Source: Halolamina pelagica (lineage in GTDB: Archaea > Halobacteriota > Halobacteria > Halobacteriales > Haloferacaceae). From it: 64,000 nucleotides of DNA. The notes below the pieces were generated by a model, which worked only from the letters and a program-made list of their open reading frames with translations, made no database searches and was not told the origin of the DNA. The DNA is taken from the NCBI RefSeq assembly GCF_001307315.1, contig NZ_LGUC01000001.1, positions 1,550,001 through 1,614,000 of the forward strand, given 5' to 3'. The position numbers and the translations under genes were made by a program. Positions 46,967 through 56,585 of this stretch are shown piece by piece; the first letter of the stretch is position 1, and each line of letters begins with the position of its first letter.

Positions 46967-48367
46967 TCACAGGACGAGCGTGTCGAGCACGACGGCGAGC
47001 AGCACGCCGCCGAGGTAGGCGTTCGAGGCGTGGAACGCGCGGAACGCCGCGGCCTCGGTGCGCTCGAAGTGGAGGCGGACGACCGCCCAGAGGAACACGC
47101 CCGCGAGCGCGATCCCGAACGCGACGAACAGCCAGTCCAGTCGGGCCGCGAGCGCCAGCGCGGCCGTCGCCGCGAGCGTCGCACCGAGGTACCAGACGAT
47201 GTGTCGCCGCGTCGTCGTCTCGCCGCGGACGACGGGCATCATCGGGAACCCGCCGGCCGCGTAGTCGTCCTTGTACGCCAGCGCGAGGTTGTAGAAGTGG
47301 GCTGGCGTCCAGAGGAACACGACGGTCGCGAGGCCGACGCCGCCCCAGCCGATCTCGCCGGTGACTGCCGCCCAGCCGATCAGCGCGGGGAGCGCCCCGG
47401 CGGCGCCGCCGATGACGGTGTTCTGGACCGTGTTGGGCTTGAGGATCAGCGTGTAGACGACGCTGTAGAACGCGATGGCGGTCACCCCGAGCACCGCCGC
47501 GAGCAGGTTGATCGAGGCGAACAGGCCGACGGAGATCGCCGCGAGCGCGAGGCCGAAGGCGACGGCGTTGCGGACCGGCACCAGATCGACCGCGAGCGGG
47601 CGATCGCTGGTGCGCTGCATCCGACGGTCGACGTCGCGTTCGAGCACGTGGTTGAACGTCCCGGAGGCGCCGATGGCGAGTGCGCCCCCGACGAGCGTCT
47701 TGGCGACGACCGGCACGGTGAAGTTGGCGCCGCCGGCCAGCGCCATCGCCGCCGAGGCGACGAGACAGAGCAGCCACATCAGTCGCGGCTTGGTCAGGCG
47801 GGCGTACGCCGCCAGTTTGGCTTTCGTCCGGGGCCAGCCCGGTGCCGGGAGGTCTGGCGAGCCGGAATCCTCGACGGCCGCCGGCGCGTCCGACAGCGGG
47901 TCGGTCGGTTCGTCGTCGGGGTCACCGGTGGCGGCCTCGAGCGCCCACGCGAGCGCCGCGAGCACGCCGCCGAAGATGACGACGCCGATCCCGAGGTGGA
48001 TGGTCGAGACGGCTGCGGTCGGCGTAACGGCCGTCGTGGCGATCACGGCGCCCAGCACCGACTGCAGCGGGAACAGGACGAGCGCGAACAGTAGCGACGC
48101 CTTCACACGCCGGGACTCGTCGCGACGCCACGCCATGGCCGTCGTGCCGAGGAGCAGCAGGCCGCTGGCGAGGGCGGCGACGCGGTGGCCGAGGGCGAAC
48201 CAGCCGTCGGCGGTGGTCGGGACGCCGAAGCCGCTTCCACAGGCGGGCCACCCGCGACAGGCCGTCGCGGCGTCGGTCACCGCCGTGGTCGCGCCGATGG
48301 CGACGAGGAGGTACACTCCCATCGCGGTCGCCGCGAGCAGGCCGGCGAACTGGCGGTCGGAACTCAC
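46967..48367 (-). CDS. ctaB: Heme O synthase fused to a CtaA/COX15-like domain
   Basis: 466 residues with two parts. Residues 1-150 form four helices of the heme A synthase (CtaA/COX15) type, with the haem-ligand His in GHRVAALASG and CRGWPACGSG. Residues 190-466 are a UbiA prenyltransferase: the Asp-rich motif NHVLERDVDRRMQRTSDRPL and the second YKDDYAAGGFPMMPVV fit protoheme IX farnesyltransferase. The fused form adds farnesyl to heme B, probably supplying heme O for cytochrome oxidase; the CtaA half is about half the bacterial length. GTG at 48367 (VSSDRQFAGLL) is the start that fits the domain. Such fusions occur in haloarchaea. Confidence 0.9.
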   Translation of the reverse strand: MSSDRQFAGLLAATAMGVYLLVAIGATTAVTDAATACRGWPACGSGFGVPTTADGWFALGHRVAALASGLLLLGTTAMAWRRDESRRVKASLLFALVLFPLQSVLGAVIATTAVTPTAAVSTIHLGIGVVIFGGVLAALAWALEAATGDPDDEPTDPLSDAPAAVEDSGSPDLPAPGWPRTKAKLAAYARLTKPRLMWLLCLVASAAMALAGGANFTVPVVAKTLVGGALAIGASGTFNHVLERDVDRRMQRTSDRPLAVDLVPVRNAVAFGLALAAISVGLFASINLLAAVLGVTAIAFYSVVYTLILKPNTVQNTVIGGAAGALPALIGWAAVTGEIGWGGVGLATVVFLWTPAHFYNLALAYKDDYAAGGFPMMPVVRGETTTRRHIVWYLGATLAATAALALAARLDWLFVAFGIALAGVFLWAVVRLHFERTEAAAFRAFHASNAYLGGVLLAVVLDTLVL

Positions 48368-48449
48368 TAACCGAGTTTGCGTCCCGCGGTACTTATCGGC
48401 TTCGCGTTTCCCCTCACTCCGGGAATCCACGTCCGACCAAACCGCTGCC

Positions 48450-48914
48450 TCAGCCCCGCCGTTCCAGGATCCGGTCGATGATTCTCCCCGTCGAGAGCAG
48501 TTCGTCGTCGTACTTCGGCTCCCGTGGCCCGGCACGGTCGACCTCGCAGTCGAGGCCCCGGTCCGCGAGCGCGTCCGAAAGCGCCGCCTCGTCGTGGTGC
48601 TGGTCGTAGCCCAGCACGATCACGTCCGGGTCGATGCGTTCGATGGGGACGAAGATGTCCGACTCGTTGCCCAGGTGGGCCTCGTCGACGGCGTCGATGG
48701 ATTCGACGACGTCCCGACGCTGGCGGGCGGCGAGTACGGGATCGGCCTTGTGGGAGACGTTCGCGCTCCGGGCGACGATGACGTGGAGCTCGTCGGCCAT
48801 CGCCGCGGCCTCCCGGAGGTAGTGGACGTGGCCAGGGTGGACCAGGTCGAACGTCCCCTGTGCGACCGCACGGGTGGGCTCGTCGGCGCCCGTAGCGTCG
48901 TCGCCCCCGCTCAT
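48450..48914 (-). CDS. ribL: FAD synthase (archaeal RibL-type)
   Basis: 154 residues of the cytidylyltransferase-like nucleotidyltransferase family; archaeal RibL adenylates FMN to FAD. Core motif: [19 protein letters not shown] (the HxGH of nucleotidyltransferases), then [16 protein letters not shown] and the late ISTGR-like [11 protein letters not shown]. The ATG lies within the end of the upstream JAMM gene (overlap of 4 bases), so both are in one operon. Confidence 0.88.
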   Translation of the reverse strand: MSGGDDATGADEPTRAVAQGTFDLVHPGHVHYLREAAAMADELHVIVARSANVSHKADPVLAARQRRDVVESIDAVDEAHLGNESDIFVPIERIDPDVIVLGYDQHHDEAALSDALADRGLDCEVDRAGPREPKYDDELLSTGRIIDRILERRG

Positions 48915-49411
48915 AGCTCGTCACCGTCGATGCCGAGTTCGGCGTCGATGTCTTCCTGCGTGAAGTCGAAGAAATCCTCCGGGTCGTCGAGGTCCACGTC
49001 GTACACCGGGAGGCTGCGGCGCTTCCCCTCGCGGTCCAGCGCGACCCAGTCGTCGCGACCGTAGGGGTGGCCGACGATGATGTGGACCTGCCCCTTGCCG
49101 AACGTCGCGAGGTCGGCTTGAGAGGGTTTGAGCACGCCGTTGGGGTGGGAGTGGATCGAGCCGACCGAGGAGAAGTCGTTGGGCACCATGCTGGTCTTCA
49201 CCGTCGCACTCACCGGGTTCGACTCCGTGCCGGGGATGATCAGCACGTCCGTGACGAGCAGGCCGTCGTGGCCGATGTCGAACTCGCTGGCGGGTTCCCC
49301 ACGCAGTAGCCCCATGTACTCGTCGGGGTGGCTCTCGCGAGACGCTTCGAGCGCGAACGTGAGGGCGTCGTCGGCGATGCCGACAACGTCGCCCGACCGG
49401 GACAGTCCCAT
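48911..49411 (-). CDS. JAMM/MPN+ domain metalloprotease
   Basis: 166 residues, a stand-alone MPN+ protein. The zinc site is complete: [19 protein letters not shown] gives HSHPxG-x6-SxxD, and an upstream Glu lies in [10 protein letters not shown]. Archaeal JAMM proteins remove ubiquitin-like SAMP proteins from targets in Haloferax (JAMM1); this one may be of the related second type, whose action on SAMP is unproven. Start ATG 49411 ([14 protein letters not shown]) is the natural family start. Precedes ribL in a two-gene operon divergent from the RecJ-like gene. Confidence 0.87.
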   Translation of the reverse strand: MGLSRSGDVVGIADDALTFALEASRESHPDEYMGLLRGEPASEFDIGHDGLLVTDVLIIPGTESNPVSATVKTSMVPNDFSSVGSIHSHPNGVLKPSQADLATFGKGQVHIIVGHPYGRDDWVALDREGKRRSLPVYDVDLDDPEDFFDFTQEDIDAELGIDGDEL

Positions 49412-49509
49412 TTCCCCGTACTCGGTGGCGGCGCCAACTAAGGATTCCGGGACGGAGCCGTCGATAGTGAGCCCCGATCGTGACGCGCCAGCGAACCGAA
49501 CTGGAAGAC

Positions 49510-49514
49510 TTAAC
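49510..49514 (+). promoter_or_regulatory. TATA box of the DHH nuclease gene
   Basis: TTAAC is centred 27 bases before the ATG at 49539, preceded by GAAGAC; spacing fits a leaderless transcript. Confidence 0.5.
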
Positions 49515-49538
49515 ACCCGCGACCGCCGAGTTTTCCGT

Positions 49539-51479
49539 ATGACTGATGACTCCGCCGGCGAGGACGCCGGCAGCCCCGAGGGCGGTTCGCCCTCGGCCCG
49601 TCGGGATGTTCCCGACGACGCGACCGTGGTTTACGATCTCGACGACGACTGCACGATCGACGACGTGGCGGAGGGTGCGCGCTACCTCGCGACCGTCAAC
49701 GGCGTCGTCGACTACGGCGTGTTCGTCGACGTGACGGACACCGTCTCGGGGCTAGTCCACGAGTCCGGCCTCGACGGCGAGTACGCGGTCGGCGACGAAC
49801 TGGTCGTCGGCCTGAGCGAGATCCGGGAGAACGGCGACCTCGCGTTCGAGGAGGTCGACCCCGCGGACAATCGGGTCGTCCACGTCGAACACGAGCCGGA
49901 TATCACCGCCATCGACGACCTCACCCGCGGCGAGACGGTGACCGTCGAGGGCGAACTCACCCAGATCAAACAGACCGGCGGGCCGACGATCTTCCACGTC
50001 GGGGACGAGACGGGGATCGTCGCCGCCGCGGCGTTCGAGGAGGCGGGCGTGCGTGCCTACCCCGAAGCCGAACTCGGCGACGTGGCCCGCGTCACCGGCG
50101 AGGTCGGCCTCCACGACGGCGTCCGCCAGCTGGAGGTCGAAGACGTGACCGTCCTCGACGGTGAGAACGCGGCAGCGGCTCGCGAGCGCCTCGACGAGGC
50201 CCGCACGGAGCGTGCCGGCCCCGAGGCCGTCGACACGCTGGTCGAGTGGCCCGAGTTCGAGAAGCTCCGCAGTGACCTCGAGGATCTCGCGCGACTGCTC
50301 CGCCGGACGGTGCTCGAGGGGCGCCCGATCCGCGTGCGCCACCACGCCGACGGCGACGGGATGTGCGCAGCGATCCCCGTCCAGCGCGCGCTGGAGAACT
50401 TCATCCAGGAGGTTCACGCCGACCCCGACGCCGGCCGCCACCTGCTCAAGCGGCTCCCCTCGAAGGCGCCGTTCTACGAGATGGAGGACGTGACCCGGGA
50501 CCTCAACTTCGCGCTGGAGGGGCGGGCCCGGCACGGCCAGCAGCTCCCGTTCCTGCTGATGCTCGACAACGGGAGCACCGAGGAGGACACCCCGGCGTAC
50601 CGCAACCTCGCACACTACGACATGCCCATCGCCGTCGTCGATCACCACCACCCCGATCCGGAGGCGGTGAACCCGCTGCTCGACGCCCACGTCAACCCCT
50701 ACCTCTACGACGAGGACTACAGCATCACCACGGGGATGATGTGTGTCGAACTCGCGCGGATGATCGACCCTCAGATCACCGACGACTTGCGTCACGTGCC
50801 GGCTGTCGCGGGCGTGTCGGACCGCTCCCGCGCCGACGCGATGGCCGACTACGTCGAACTCGCCGAGGCCGAGGGGTACGACCGCGGCGACCTCGACGAC
50901 GTCGGCGAGGCGCTGGACTACGCCGCCCACTTCCTGCGGTACTCCAGCGGCCACTCGGTCGTGAACGACGTGCTCAACGTGGGGTGTGACGACCGGGACC
51001 GCCACGAGGAGCTGGTCGAGTTCCTCTCCTCGCGAGCCGAACGCGACGTGGACGAGCAGCTCGACGCCGTCGAAGACCACGTCGAGCACGAGACCCTCGA
51101 GAGCGACGCCCACCTCTACCGGATCGACCTGGATCAGTGGGCGCACCGCTTCACCTACCCCGCACCGGGCAAGACCACCGGCGAACTCCACGACACGAAA
51201 GTCGAGGAGACGGGCGACCCCGTCATCACGATCGGCTACGGGCCGGACTTCGCCGTGCTCCGGAGCGACGGAGTGCGACTGGACATCCCGGAGATGGTCG
51301 AAGAGCTCAACGAGGAACTCCCCGGCGCCGGCGTCTCCGGCGGCGGCCACCTCGTCGTCGGCTCGATCAAGTTCGTGAAGGGCCGGCGCGAGCAGGTGAT
51401 CGACGCGCTGGTCGAGAAGATGGGCGAGGCCGAGATCGACGAGGCGCTCTCCTCGACCGCCGCGGCGCTGGACGACTGA
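49539..51479 (+). CDS. RecJ-like DHH phosphoesterase with S1 and OB domains
   Basis: 646 residues. An acidic N-terminal tail leads to an S1 RNA-binding-like domain (GVVDYGVFVDVTDTVSGLVH), then an OB-fold (ETVTVEGELTQIKQTGGPTI), then the DHH phosphoesterase: IRVRHHADGDGMCAAIPVQ (motif I), LMLDNGSTEEDTPAY, and VVDHHHPDPEAV (the DHH motif), with a late DHHA1-like SGGGHLVVGSIKF. Archaeal relatives act as single-strand nucleases or bind GINS/replication proteins. Nucleic-acid processing is well supported; the exact substrate is not. Starts at ATG 49539 by promoter spacing. Confidence 0.9.
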   Translation: MTDDSAGEDAGSPEGGSPSARRDVPDDATVVYDLDDDCTIDDVAEGARYLATVNGVVDYGVFVDVTDTVSGLVHESGLDGEYAVGDELVVGLSEIRENGDLAFEEVDPADNRVVHVEHEPDITAIDDLTRGETVTVEGELTQIKQTGGPTIFHVGDETGIVAAAAFEEAGVRAYPEAELGDVARVTGEVGLHDGVRQLEVEDVTVLDGENAAAARERLDEARTERAGPEAVDTLVEWPEFEKLRSDLEDLARLLRRTVLEGRPIRVRHHADGDGMCAAIPVQRALENFIQEVHADPDAGRHLLKRLPSKAPFYEMEDVTRDLNFALEGRARHGQQLPFLLMLDNGSTEEDTPAYRNLAHYDMPIAVVDHHHPDPEAVNPLLDAHVNPYLYDEDYSITTGMMCVELARMIDPQITDDLRHVPAVAGVSDRSRADAMADYVELAEAEGYDRGDLDDVGEALDYAAHFLRYSSGHSVVNDVLNVGCDDRDRHEELVEFLSSRAERDVDEQLDAVEDHVEHETLESDAHLYRIDLDQWAHRFTYPAPGKTTGELHDTKVEETGDPVITIGYGPDFAVLRSDGVRLDIPEMVEELNEELPGAGVSGGGHLVVGSIKFVKGRREQVIDALVEKMGEAEIDEALSSTAAALDD

Positions 51480-51530
51480 TCATCACGGCGCGGGTCGGCC
51501 GTGATGGACGACTGAGCGACCCCCTCGGTC

Positions 51531-53241
51531 CTACTGCTCCCACTTCTCCACTGTCGCGAACGAGAGCGACCGCATCGCGACGAGGGCGGCGACGACGACC
51601 GCGGCTGCCGCACCCGCCGCGAAGAGCCACGTTCTGCCCGCCCCGCTCCCCCTGCCCAGTCGGCATCGAAGCTCTCCCGGAAGTACGCGACTGGTTCAGG
51701 CCCGGCGAGTGCGAGCGCCACCTCGCGGTTCCGGGTCGCGCTGTTCTCGTTCCAGTTGAGCGAGCCGACCACCGCGAGATCGTCGTCGACCAGCAGTCCC
51801 TTCGCGTGGATTTTCTCGTACCGGCCGCCGGGTTCGGCGACGCGGGCCGACAGCGGCGCGTCAGTGCGGGCGGCCCAGTCGTTCAGCCACGCGACCACGG
51901 CCTCGTTCTCCTCGGCGACGTACCAGGCACCCGAAAGCAGGATCCGGACTTCGACGCCGCGCTGAGCGGCTCGCAGCGTCGCGCGGACGAGTGCGTTGTC
52001 CTGTCGGCCGAGACTGGGCTGGAGCACGTCCACCCGGGTTTCGGCGGCGTCGATGGCCCGAATCAGTGCGGACTCGGCGTTGCCGGGCGCGGTCAGGAGC
52101 GTCACGTTCGTCGCCGTGACCCGTTCCGGGGGTAGTTCGTGGGGTAGCTCCCGTTCGCGCCGGGGGCCGACTCGAACTGGCGGTTCCGGCGGAACGTCTC
52201 CCACGCGGTGGTGTCGGCCGCGTCCGCATCGGCCCGGAACAGCGCGGCGAGTTCCTCGGCCGTCGTGCCGTTCTCGACACGCACGCCCCAGCCGCGGCTG
52301 GACGCGCCGCCGACGCCCGCGGGTTTCCAGTTCTCCGAGAGCACGAGCGCGCGACCGTCGGCGACGGCGTATTTCGGGTGGTGGTAGTTGAACCGGTCCG
52401 CGCCGACGCCGACCACGCGCACGTCGACGCCCGCGGCAGCGAGGCGGTCGAGCACCCGAGCCTGCCCGGCCGTGGCGCCGTTGACCGGCTCGGCCTCGAC
52501 TAGCACCCGTACGTCGACGCCGCGGGACGCCGCGGCGACGAGGGCGTCGGCGACGCGCTCGGAGGTGAACGTGTAGCCCGCCAGCAGAATGCGGTCGGTC
52601 GCGTCACGGAGTGTCGACAGCGGGACCTGGGGCGAGTCCGGAAGCAGGAACACGGTGGCGTTGGCCGCGCCAGTCGCGATCGGCGGACGGGGGTCGAGGC
52701 CGCGCGGGCGCCACTCGTCGATCGCGGGGCGGTAGCGCTCCCCTTCGACGGTTTCGCCGTAGCGAACGCGGTGGACGGCCTCCCCGTCGCGACGGAGAAC
52801 GACCGTCTCACCCGTGTTCGCCAGCGAGATCGAGCCCTCGACGACCACCGTGTCGGCGTCGACGTGGTCGCCGAGAGACCCGGGCTCCGGGGTGACCAGC
52901 ACTCGTCCCGAGTGATTGCGCAGTCGGACCGGCGACTCATCGTCGGAAACGCTCCAGTTGCCGGCGTGTGGGAGGCTGAGAAGGATATACTCGCCCGTAT
53001 CCCCGTTCCGGACTGGGTCGGGGTAGAGTTCGACGACGACCCCGGAGGCGTTCGAGACGCTCTCAGCCTCGACTGACGGGTCGGGCGCGGCCGAGACCCC
53101 ACCTGCGGCGCGTTCGGCGCCGACGTGCCCGACGCTCGCTACGAGTACGCACGCGAGACAGAGGAACAGCGCTGTGGCCACCAGCCACTGGCTGCTGGCG
53201 CCATGCAGTCGACCCTCGGTTGAACGGTGCTGTCGCGCCAC
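51531..53241 (-). CDS. Secreted, membrane-anchored phospholipase D-like protein
   Basis: About 570 residues. A signal peptide (WLVATALFLCLACVLVASVG) precedes a lamin-tail-like beta domain and two PLD catalytic motifs, HHPKYAVADGRALVLSENW and KIHAKGLLVDDDLAVVGSLN, both HxKxxxxD. A C-terminal helix (WLFAAGAAAAVVVAALVAMR) should anchor it in the membrane. PLD-fold enzymes cut phosphodiesters in lipid or nucleic acid; the target outside the cell is not known. Two frame breaks are repaired by one base each in the runs at 52128-52132 (restores NYPPERVTATNV) and 51648-51652 (restores the anchor). The span is then an exact number of codons. Confidence 0.83.
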
Positions 53242-53288
53242 GGGCCGGGTGGTCCCCGATCCCTGATAAGTTCTTGCCGGCGCGGCCG

Positions 53289-53576
53289 CTACATGCCCAT
53301 GTCTGTGGCTGGCTCGGGGACGGGGAGGTCGTCGACGCCGACGCCGAGCAGTTCCGCGGCGTGATCGAGCGCCATGTCGAAGCCGTAGTAGCGTTCGAGC
53401 TCGTCGCCGTCGGGGCCGGTCCGGACCTTCAGCATCGCGTAGCCGTCGATGTTCTGCGCGATGGAGGCAGTGCGCCCCTCCCGGTCGAAGTCGAGCCGGC
53501 GTTCGCCCGCTTCCTCGACGTAGCGGGCGGTTACGTCGGCCGCCGTCAGTTCGCTCGCGCCGTCATCATCGCTCAT
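53289..53576 (-). CDS. Small acidic haloarchaeal protein, DUF7111-like
   Basis: 95 residues, beginning MSDDDGASELTAADVTARYV and containing RTASIAQNIDGYAMLKVRTG and the ending DLPVPEPATDMGM. The family is common in haloarchaea (I remember it as DUF7111) with no known role. The mix of short beta strands and helices is soluble. Upstream of the PLD gene on the same strand with 47 bases between. Confidence 0.72.
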   Translation of the reverse strand: MSDDDGASELTAADVTARYVEEAGERRLDFDREGRTASIAQNIDGYAMLKVRTGPDGDELERYYGFDMALDHAAELLGVGVDDLPVPEPATDMGM

Positions 53577-53666
53577 GGCCGACGGTTCGATGGCCCGTGA
53601 GTAAGAACCGTCGGTGTCGGTAGACCGCGGTGCAGGCTTATGGGTCGCCGGCCCCAACCGGGAACC

Positions 53667-54476
53667 ATGACCGACCGCCGCGACCCCGACCCCGACCCCG
53701 AGGAGCTACGCGAACTCCTCGCGGACCTGGAGTCGACGCTCGTCGATCTCCGGGCCGAGCTGGGCGACGATCGACGCGACGTGCCGCGAATCCCCCGCGG
53801 GCTCCCGGGCGGTGGCCGCCCCGCTCCCCGGCCACCACGACTCCGTGAGGTGCTGCGGTTCACCGAGGAGTACACGATTCCCACGCTCATCTCGATCCTG
53901 GAGGCGAACATCCGGCTGCTCCAACTCGGCGGCGCCGCGCTCCGGGCGCTCGATCCGGATCGCTCGGCGGTTCCCGGCAGTCCGGACGGTGAGGGCGCTG
54001 TGAGCCAGGCGATCGACGCCGGACGGGGGCTCTCGGCCGACCGACTCGCGACCAGCCTCGACCAACTGAACGACGCGATCGCGGGGACCGACGCCCCCGA
54101 TCCCGAGGCCCGAGAGCTCCTCTCCGAGGCCGAAGCGCTCTCCACGGAGATCCAGGAACGCCTCCGGGCGGCGAGCGACCGCGTCGAGACGCGTTCGGAC
54201 CGGGCGACCGGGGAGGCGGACGACGCGGTCCACCTCGACGTCGCGGACGGGAGCGCCGCCTCCTCGAACGCGGGGGACGAGAGCGAGGGCCCCACGAACG
54301 AGGGAGCCACGACCGCGGCGTCCACGGACTCGCCGGCGCCGGATGTCGACGCAGAGCTCGACTCGATCCGCGAGGAGGTCAGGGGATCGGCCGGGAACGG
54401 CGACGACGAAGGGGCCGCCGAGGACGAGGCGTCTCCGGACGACGAGAACGGCACGGACCGCGACGAAGCCGAGTAG
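53667..54476 (+). CDS. Acidic haloarchaeal protein, DUF7547-like
   Basis: 269 residues. A charged N-terminal helical region (EELRELLADLESTLVDLRAEL), a core LREVLRFTEEYTIPTLISI with a LEANIRLLQLGGAALRAL helix that could touch a membrane, then an acidic low-complexity tail of about 80 residues rich in Asp, Glu and Ser. No enzyme motif. Start ATG 53667 (MTDRRDPDPDP). It ends exactly where the convergent DUF35 gene ends. Function unknown. Confidence 0.7.
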   Translation: MTDRRDPDPDPEELRELLADLESTLVDLRAELGDDRRDVPRIPRGLPGGGRPAPRPPRLREVLRFTEEYTIPTLISILEANIRLLQLGGAALRALDPDRSAVPGSPDGEGAVSQAIDAGRGLSADRLATSLDQLNDAIAGTDAPDPEARELLSEAEALSTEIQERLRAASDRVETRSDRATGEADDAVHLDVADGSAASSNAGDESEGPTNEGATTAASTDSPAPDVDAELDSIREEVRGSAGNGDDEGAAEDEASPDDENGTDRDEAE

Positions 54477-54875
54477 CTACTCGACGGGGCGGAAACGAAA
54501 GCCGTCCCAGGATTGGCTCGCCGGTTCGCGGATCCCCACCTCCGGGTCGCGGAGTTCGTCGACGTGGACGGGCTCGACCGTGTCGCCGATGGCGACGTTG
54601 CCGTCTTCGAGTTGGCCCAGCGCGCGGACCGGCCGGCCGTCGACGTCGAACTCCACGATCGCCAGGTGGTTGGGCTGGCGAACGCCCGGCGGCGTCGCGG
54701 TCGACGTGGTCCAGGTCACCACCTCGGCGGTGTACTCGCTGAGGTCGACGGTCCCCACCGGCTCCTTGCCGTCCGGGCCGCGCGGGTGGCCGGGGTAGGT
54801 GATGCTGCCGTCCGAGTAGCGGTACGCGGTCAGTTCCGGCTCCTCGCTCGCCGTATCGTCGTTCTGGTCAGTCAT
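54477..54875 (-). CDS. DUF35 OB-fold protein, partner of the thiolase
   Basis: 132 residues. The OB-fold part is recognisable in [39 protein letters not shown] and the last [18 protein letters not shown]35 proteins normally begin with a CxxC...CxxC zinc rubredoxin-like ribbon that joins a thiolase to HMG-CoA synthase or similar; this one has no cysteine at all. Its ATG overlaps the thiolase stop by 4 bases, so both are coupled. Confidence 0.8.
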   Translation of the reverse strand: MTDQNDDTASEEPELTAYRYSDGSITYPGHPRGPDGKEPVGTVDLSEYTAEVVTWTTSTATPPGVRQPNHLAIVEFDVDGRPVRALGQLEDGNVAIGDTVEPVHVDELRDPEVGIREPASQSWDGFRFRPVE

Positions 54876-56036
54876 TCTGCCTCCGGAGTTTCGAGGATGG
54901 TGGTCGTCACGCAGTTGCCGAAGCCGCCGACGTTGCAGGCCAGCCCGACTTCGGGGGCGTCGAGCTGTCGGTCGCCGGCTTCGCCCAGTAGCTGTTCGTA
55001 CACCTCGACGGCTTGCGCGACGCCCGAGGCGCCGAGTGGGTGGCCTTTCGACTTCAGGCCGCCGGAAGTGTTGATCGGCAGGTCGCCGTCGCGTTCGGTA
55101 CGGCCTTCCTCGATCGCCTTCCAGCCCTCGCCCTTCTCGGCGAAGCCGAGGTCCTCGAACTGCAGGAACTCGAGGATCGTGAACATGTCGTGGAGCTCCG
55201 CGAAGTCGATATCTTCGGGTCTCGATCGGCCATCGCGTAGGCCTGGTCGCTCGACTCGACGACGCCGCGCATCGTCGTCGGGTCCGCGCGCTCGTGGACG
55301 ACGTGGGTGTCCGTCGCGCCCGCGACGCCCGAGACGACGACGTACTCGTCGGTGAGTTCACGCGCGACGGACTCGGGGCAGAACAAAAGCGCCGCCGAGC
55401 CGTCGGTGATCGGGCAGAAGTCGTACAGCCGCAGGGGATCGGCGACGATGGGGGAGTCGAGGACAGTCTCCAGATCGACCGCCTTCCGGAACTGCGCCTT
55501 GGGGTTGTCGACGCCGTTTCTGTGGTTCTTCACTGCGACTTTCCCCAGACTCTCGCGGGGCGCGTCGTACTCATCGAGGTACAGCCGCGCCGTGAGTCCG
55601 GCAAACGAGGGGAGCGTAACGCCGTGTTTGTACTCGACGGGGTGGGTCAGCGAGGCGATCACGTCCGTCGCTTCGCCCGTCGTCTTGTGGGTCATCTTCT
55701 CGCCGCCGACGAGCAGCGTCATCTCGCTAGCCTCGGAGGCGACGGACTGCCACGCGGCGTAGATCCCGGCGCCGCCCGACGACGAGGTCTGATCGATGCG
55801 TGCAGTGTACGCTGGCTGGGCGGCGAGATCGTGGGCGAGCATGTTCGGGGCGCCGGTCTGTCCCTCCAACTCGCCGCTGGCCATGTTCGAGACGTACAGG
55901 TGGTCGACGGCGTCGGCGTCGACGCCGGCGTCGTCGAGGCAGTCCGCGCCGGCCTCGGCCAGCAGGTCGCGGAGCCACTCCCCTCGCGGTCGCCGAAGGG
56001 GGTCATCGACGCGCCGACGATTGCGACTCGGTCCAT
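54872..56036 (-). CDS. Thiolase-family protein (SCP2-like) with serine at the nucleophile position
   Basis: 388 residues. Start [19 protein letters not shown]; the C-terminal active-site His is in [18 protein letters not shown], and a Cys-containing [12 protein letters not shown] is near the end. The usual nucleophile segment (NxCxSG) reads [18 protein letters not shown], with Ser in place of the acyl-binding Cys. It may act as a condensing or acyl-carrying protein, or be a distinct subfamily. Two frame breaks are repaired by one base each in the runs at 55980-55983 (restores [13 protein letters not shown]) and near 55217-55219 (restores [15 protein letters not shown]). Confidence 0.85.
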
Positions 56037-56121
56037 ACCGGGGGCCCGGCCGCGGGTCGCTTACGCGTTTCCCTTCGCGGAACACGAGCGATTTATGGCC
56101 GCGCCGGCGCCACCACCGGCC

Positions 56122-56541
56122 ATGAACCTCTCAGAGCCCGCCGACGCCGGGAAGCTTGCCGCCGTCGTCGCCGCCGCTCTCGCCGTCGTGATCTTCGCGC
56201 CGCTGGTGATGGTGACCGGGGCCGGCGAGACACTCGGTGCGTACTACGCGGCCGGACCGTTCGGGCTCACCGCAGTCGGCCTGTTGGCGGTCGTCGCCGC
56301 CGTCGTGTTCCTCTCGGTCGGTCGGCCGCACACCGACACGCTGACGCTCTCCGGCGTCGGCGCCGTCGTCGCGCTGAGTGTGGTGCTGACCGCAGCCGCG
56401 TGGGTGATCACGATCGACCCGACGGTCCTGTTCGGTTTCCCGGCCGAGTACGCCTGGATCGAGAACCACCGGTGGGTCGTGCTCGGGGGCGCGCTCGGGC
56501 TCGCGGCTGTCTCGGGGCTGCAGGCCCGGACGGTGCTGTGA
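56122..56541 (+). CDS. Four-helix membrane protein, unknown
   Basis: 139 residues with four membrane helices: LAAVVAAALAVVIFAPLVMV, GLTAVGLLAVVAAVVFLSVG, VGAVVALSVVLTAAAWVITI and WVVLGGALGLAAVSGL. A haloarchaeal family of unknown function (perhaps DUF7548). ATG 56122 (MNLSEPADAGKL) is chosen; an ATG at 56095 would add nine residues. Divergent from the thiolase gene. Confidence 0.68.
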   Translation: MNLSEPADAGKLAAVVAAALAVVIFAPLVMVTGAGETLGAYYAAGPFGLTAVGLLAVVAAVVFLSVGRPHTDTLTLSGVGAVVALSVVLTAAAWVITIDPTVLFGFPAEYAWIENHRWVVLGGALGLAAVSGLQARTVL

Positions 56542-56585
56542 ATCGTGACCGCGAGCGTTATCTTCCTCTCCGGTGAAAGGAACCC

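Noticed and set aside
46841-49064. Long plus-strand frames over the heme synthase and FAD synthase genes
   Set aside because: Their composition is typical of shadows, and the minus-strand proteins have clear motifs.
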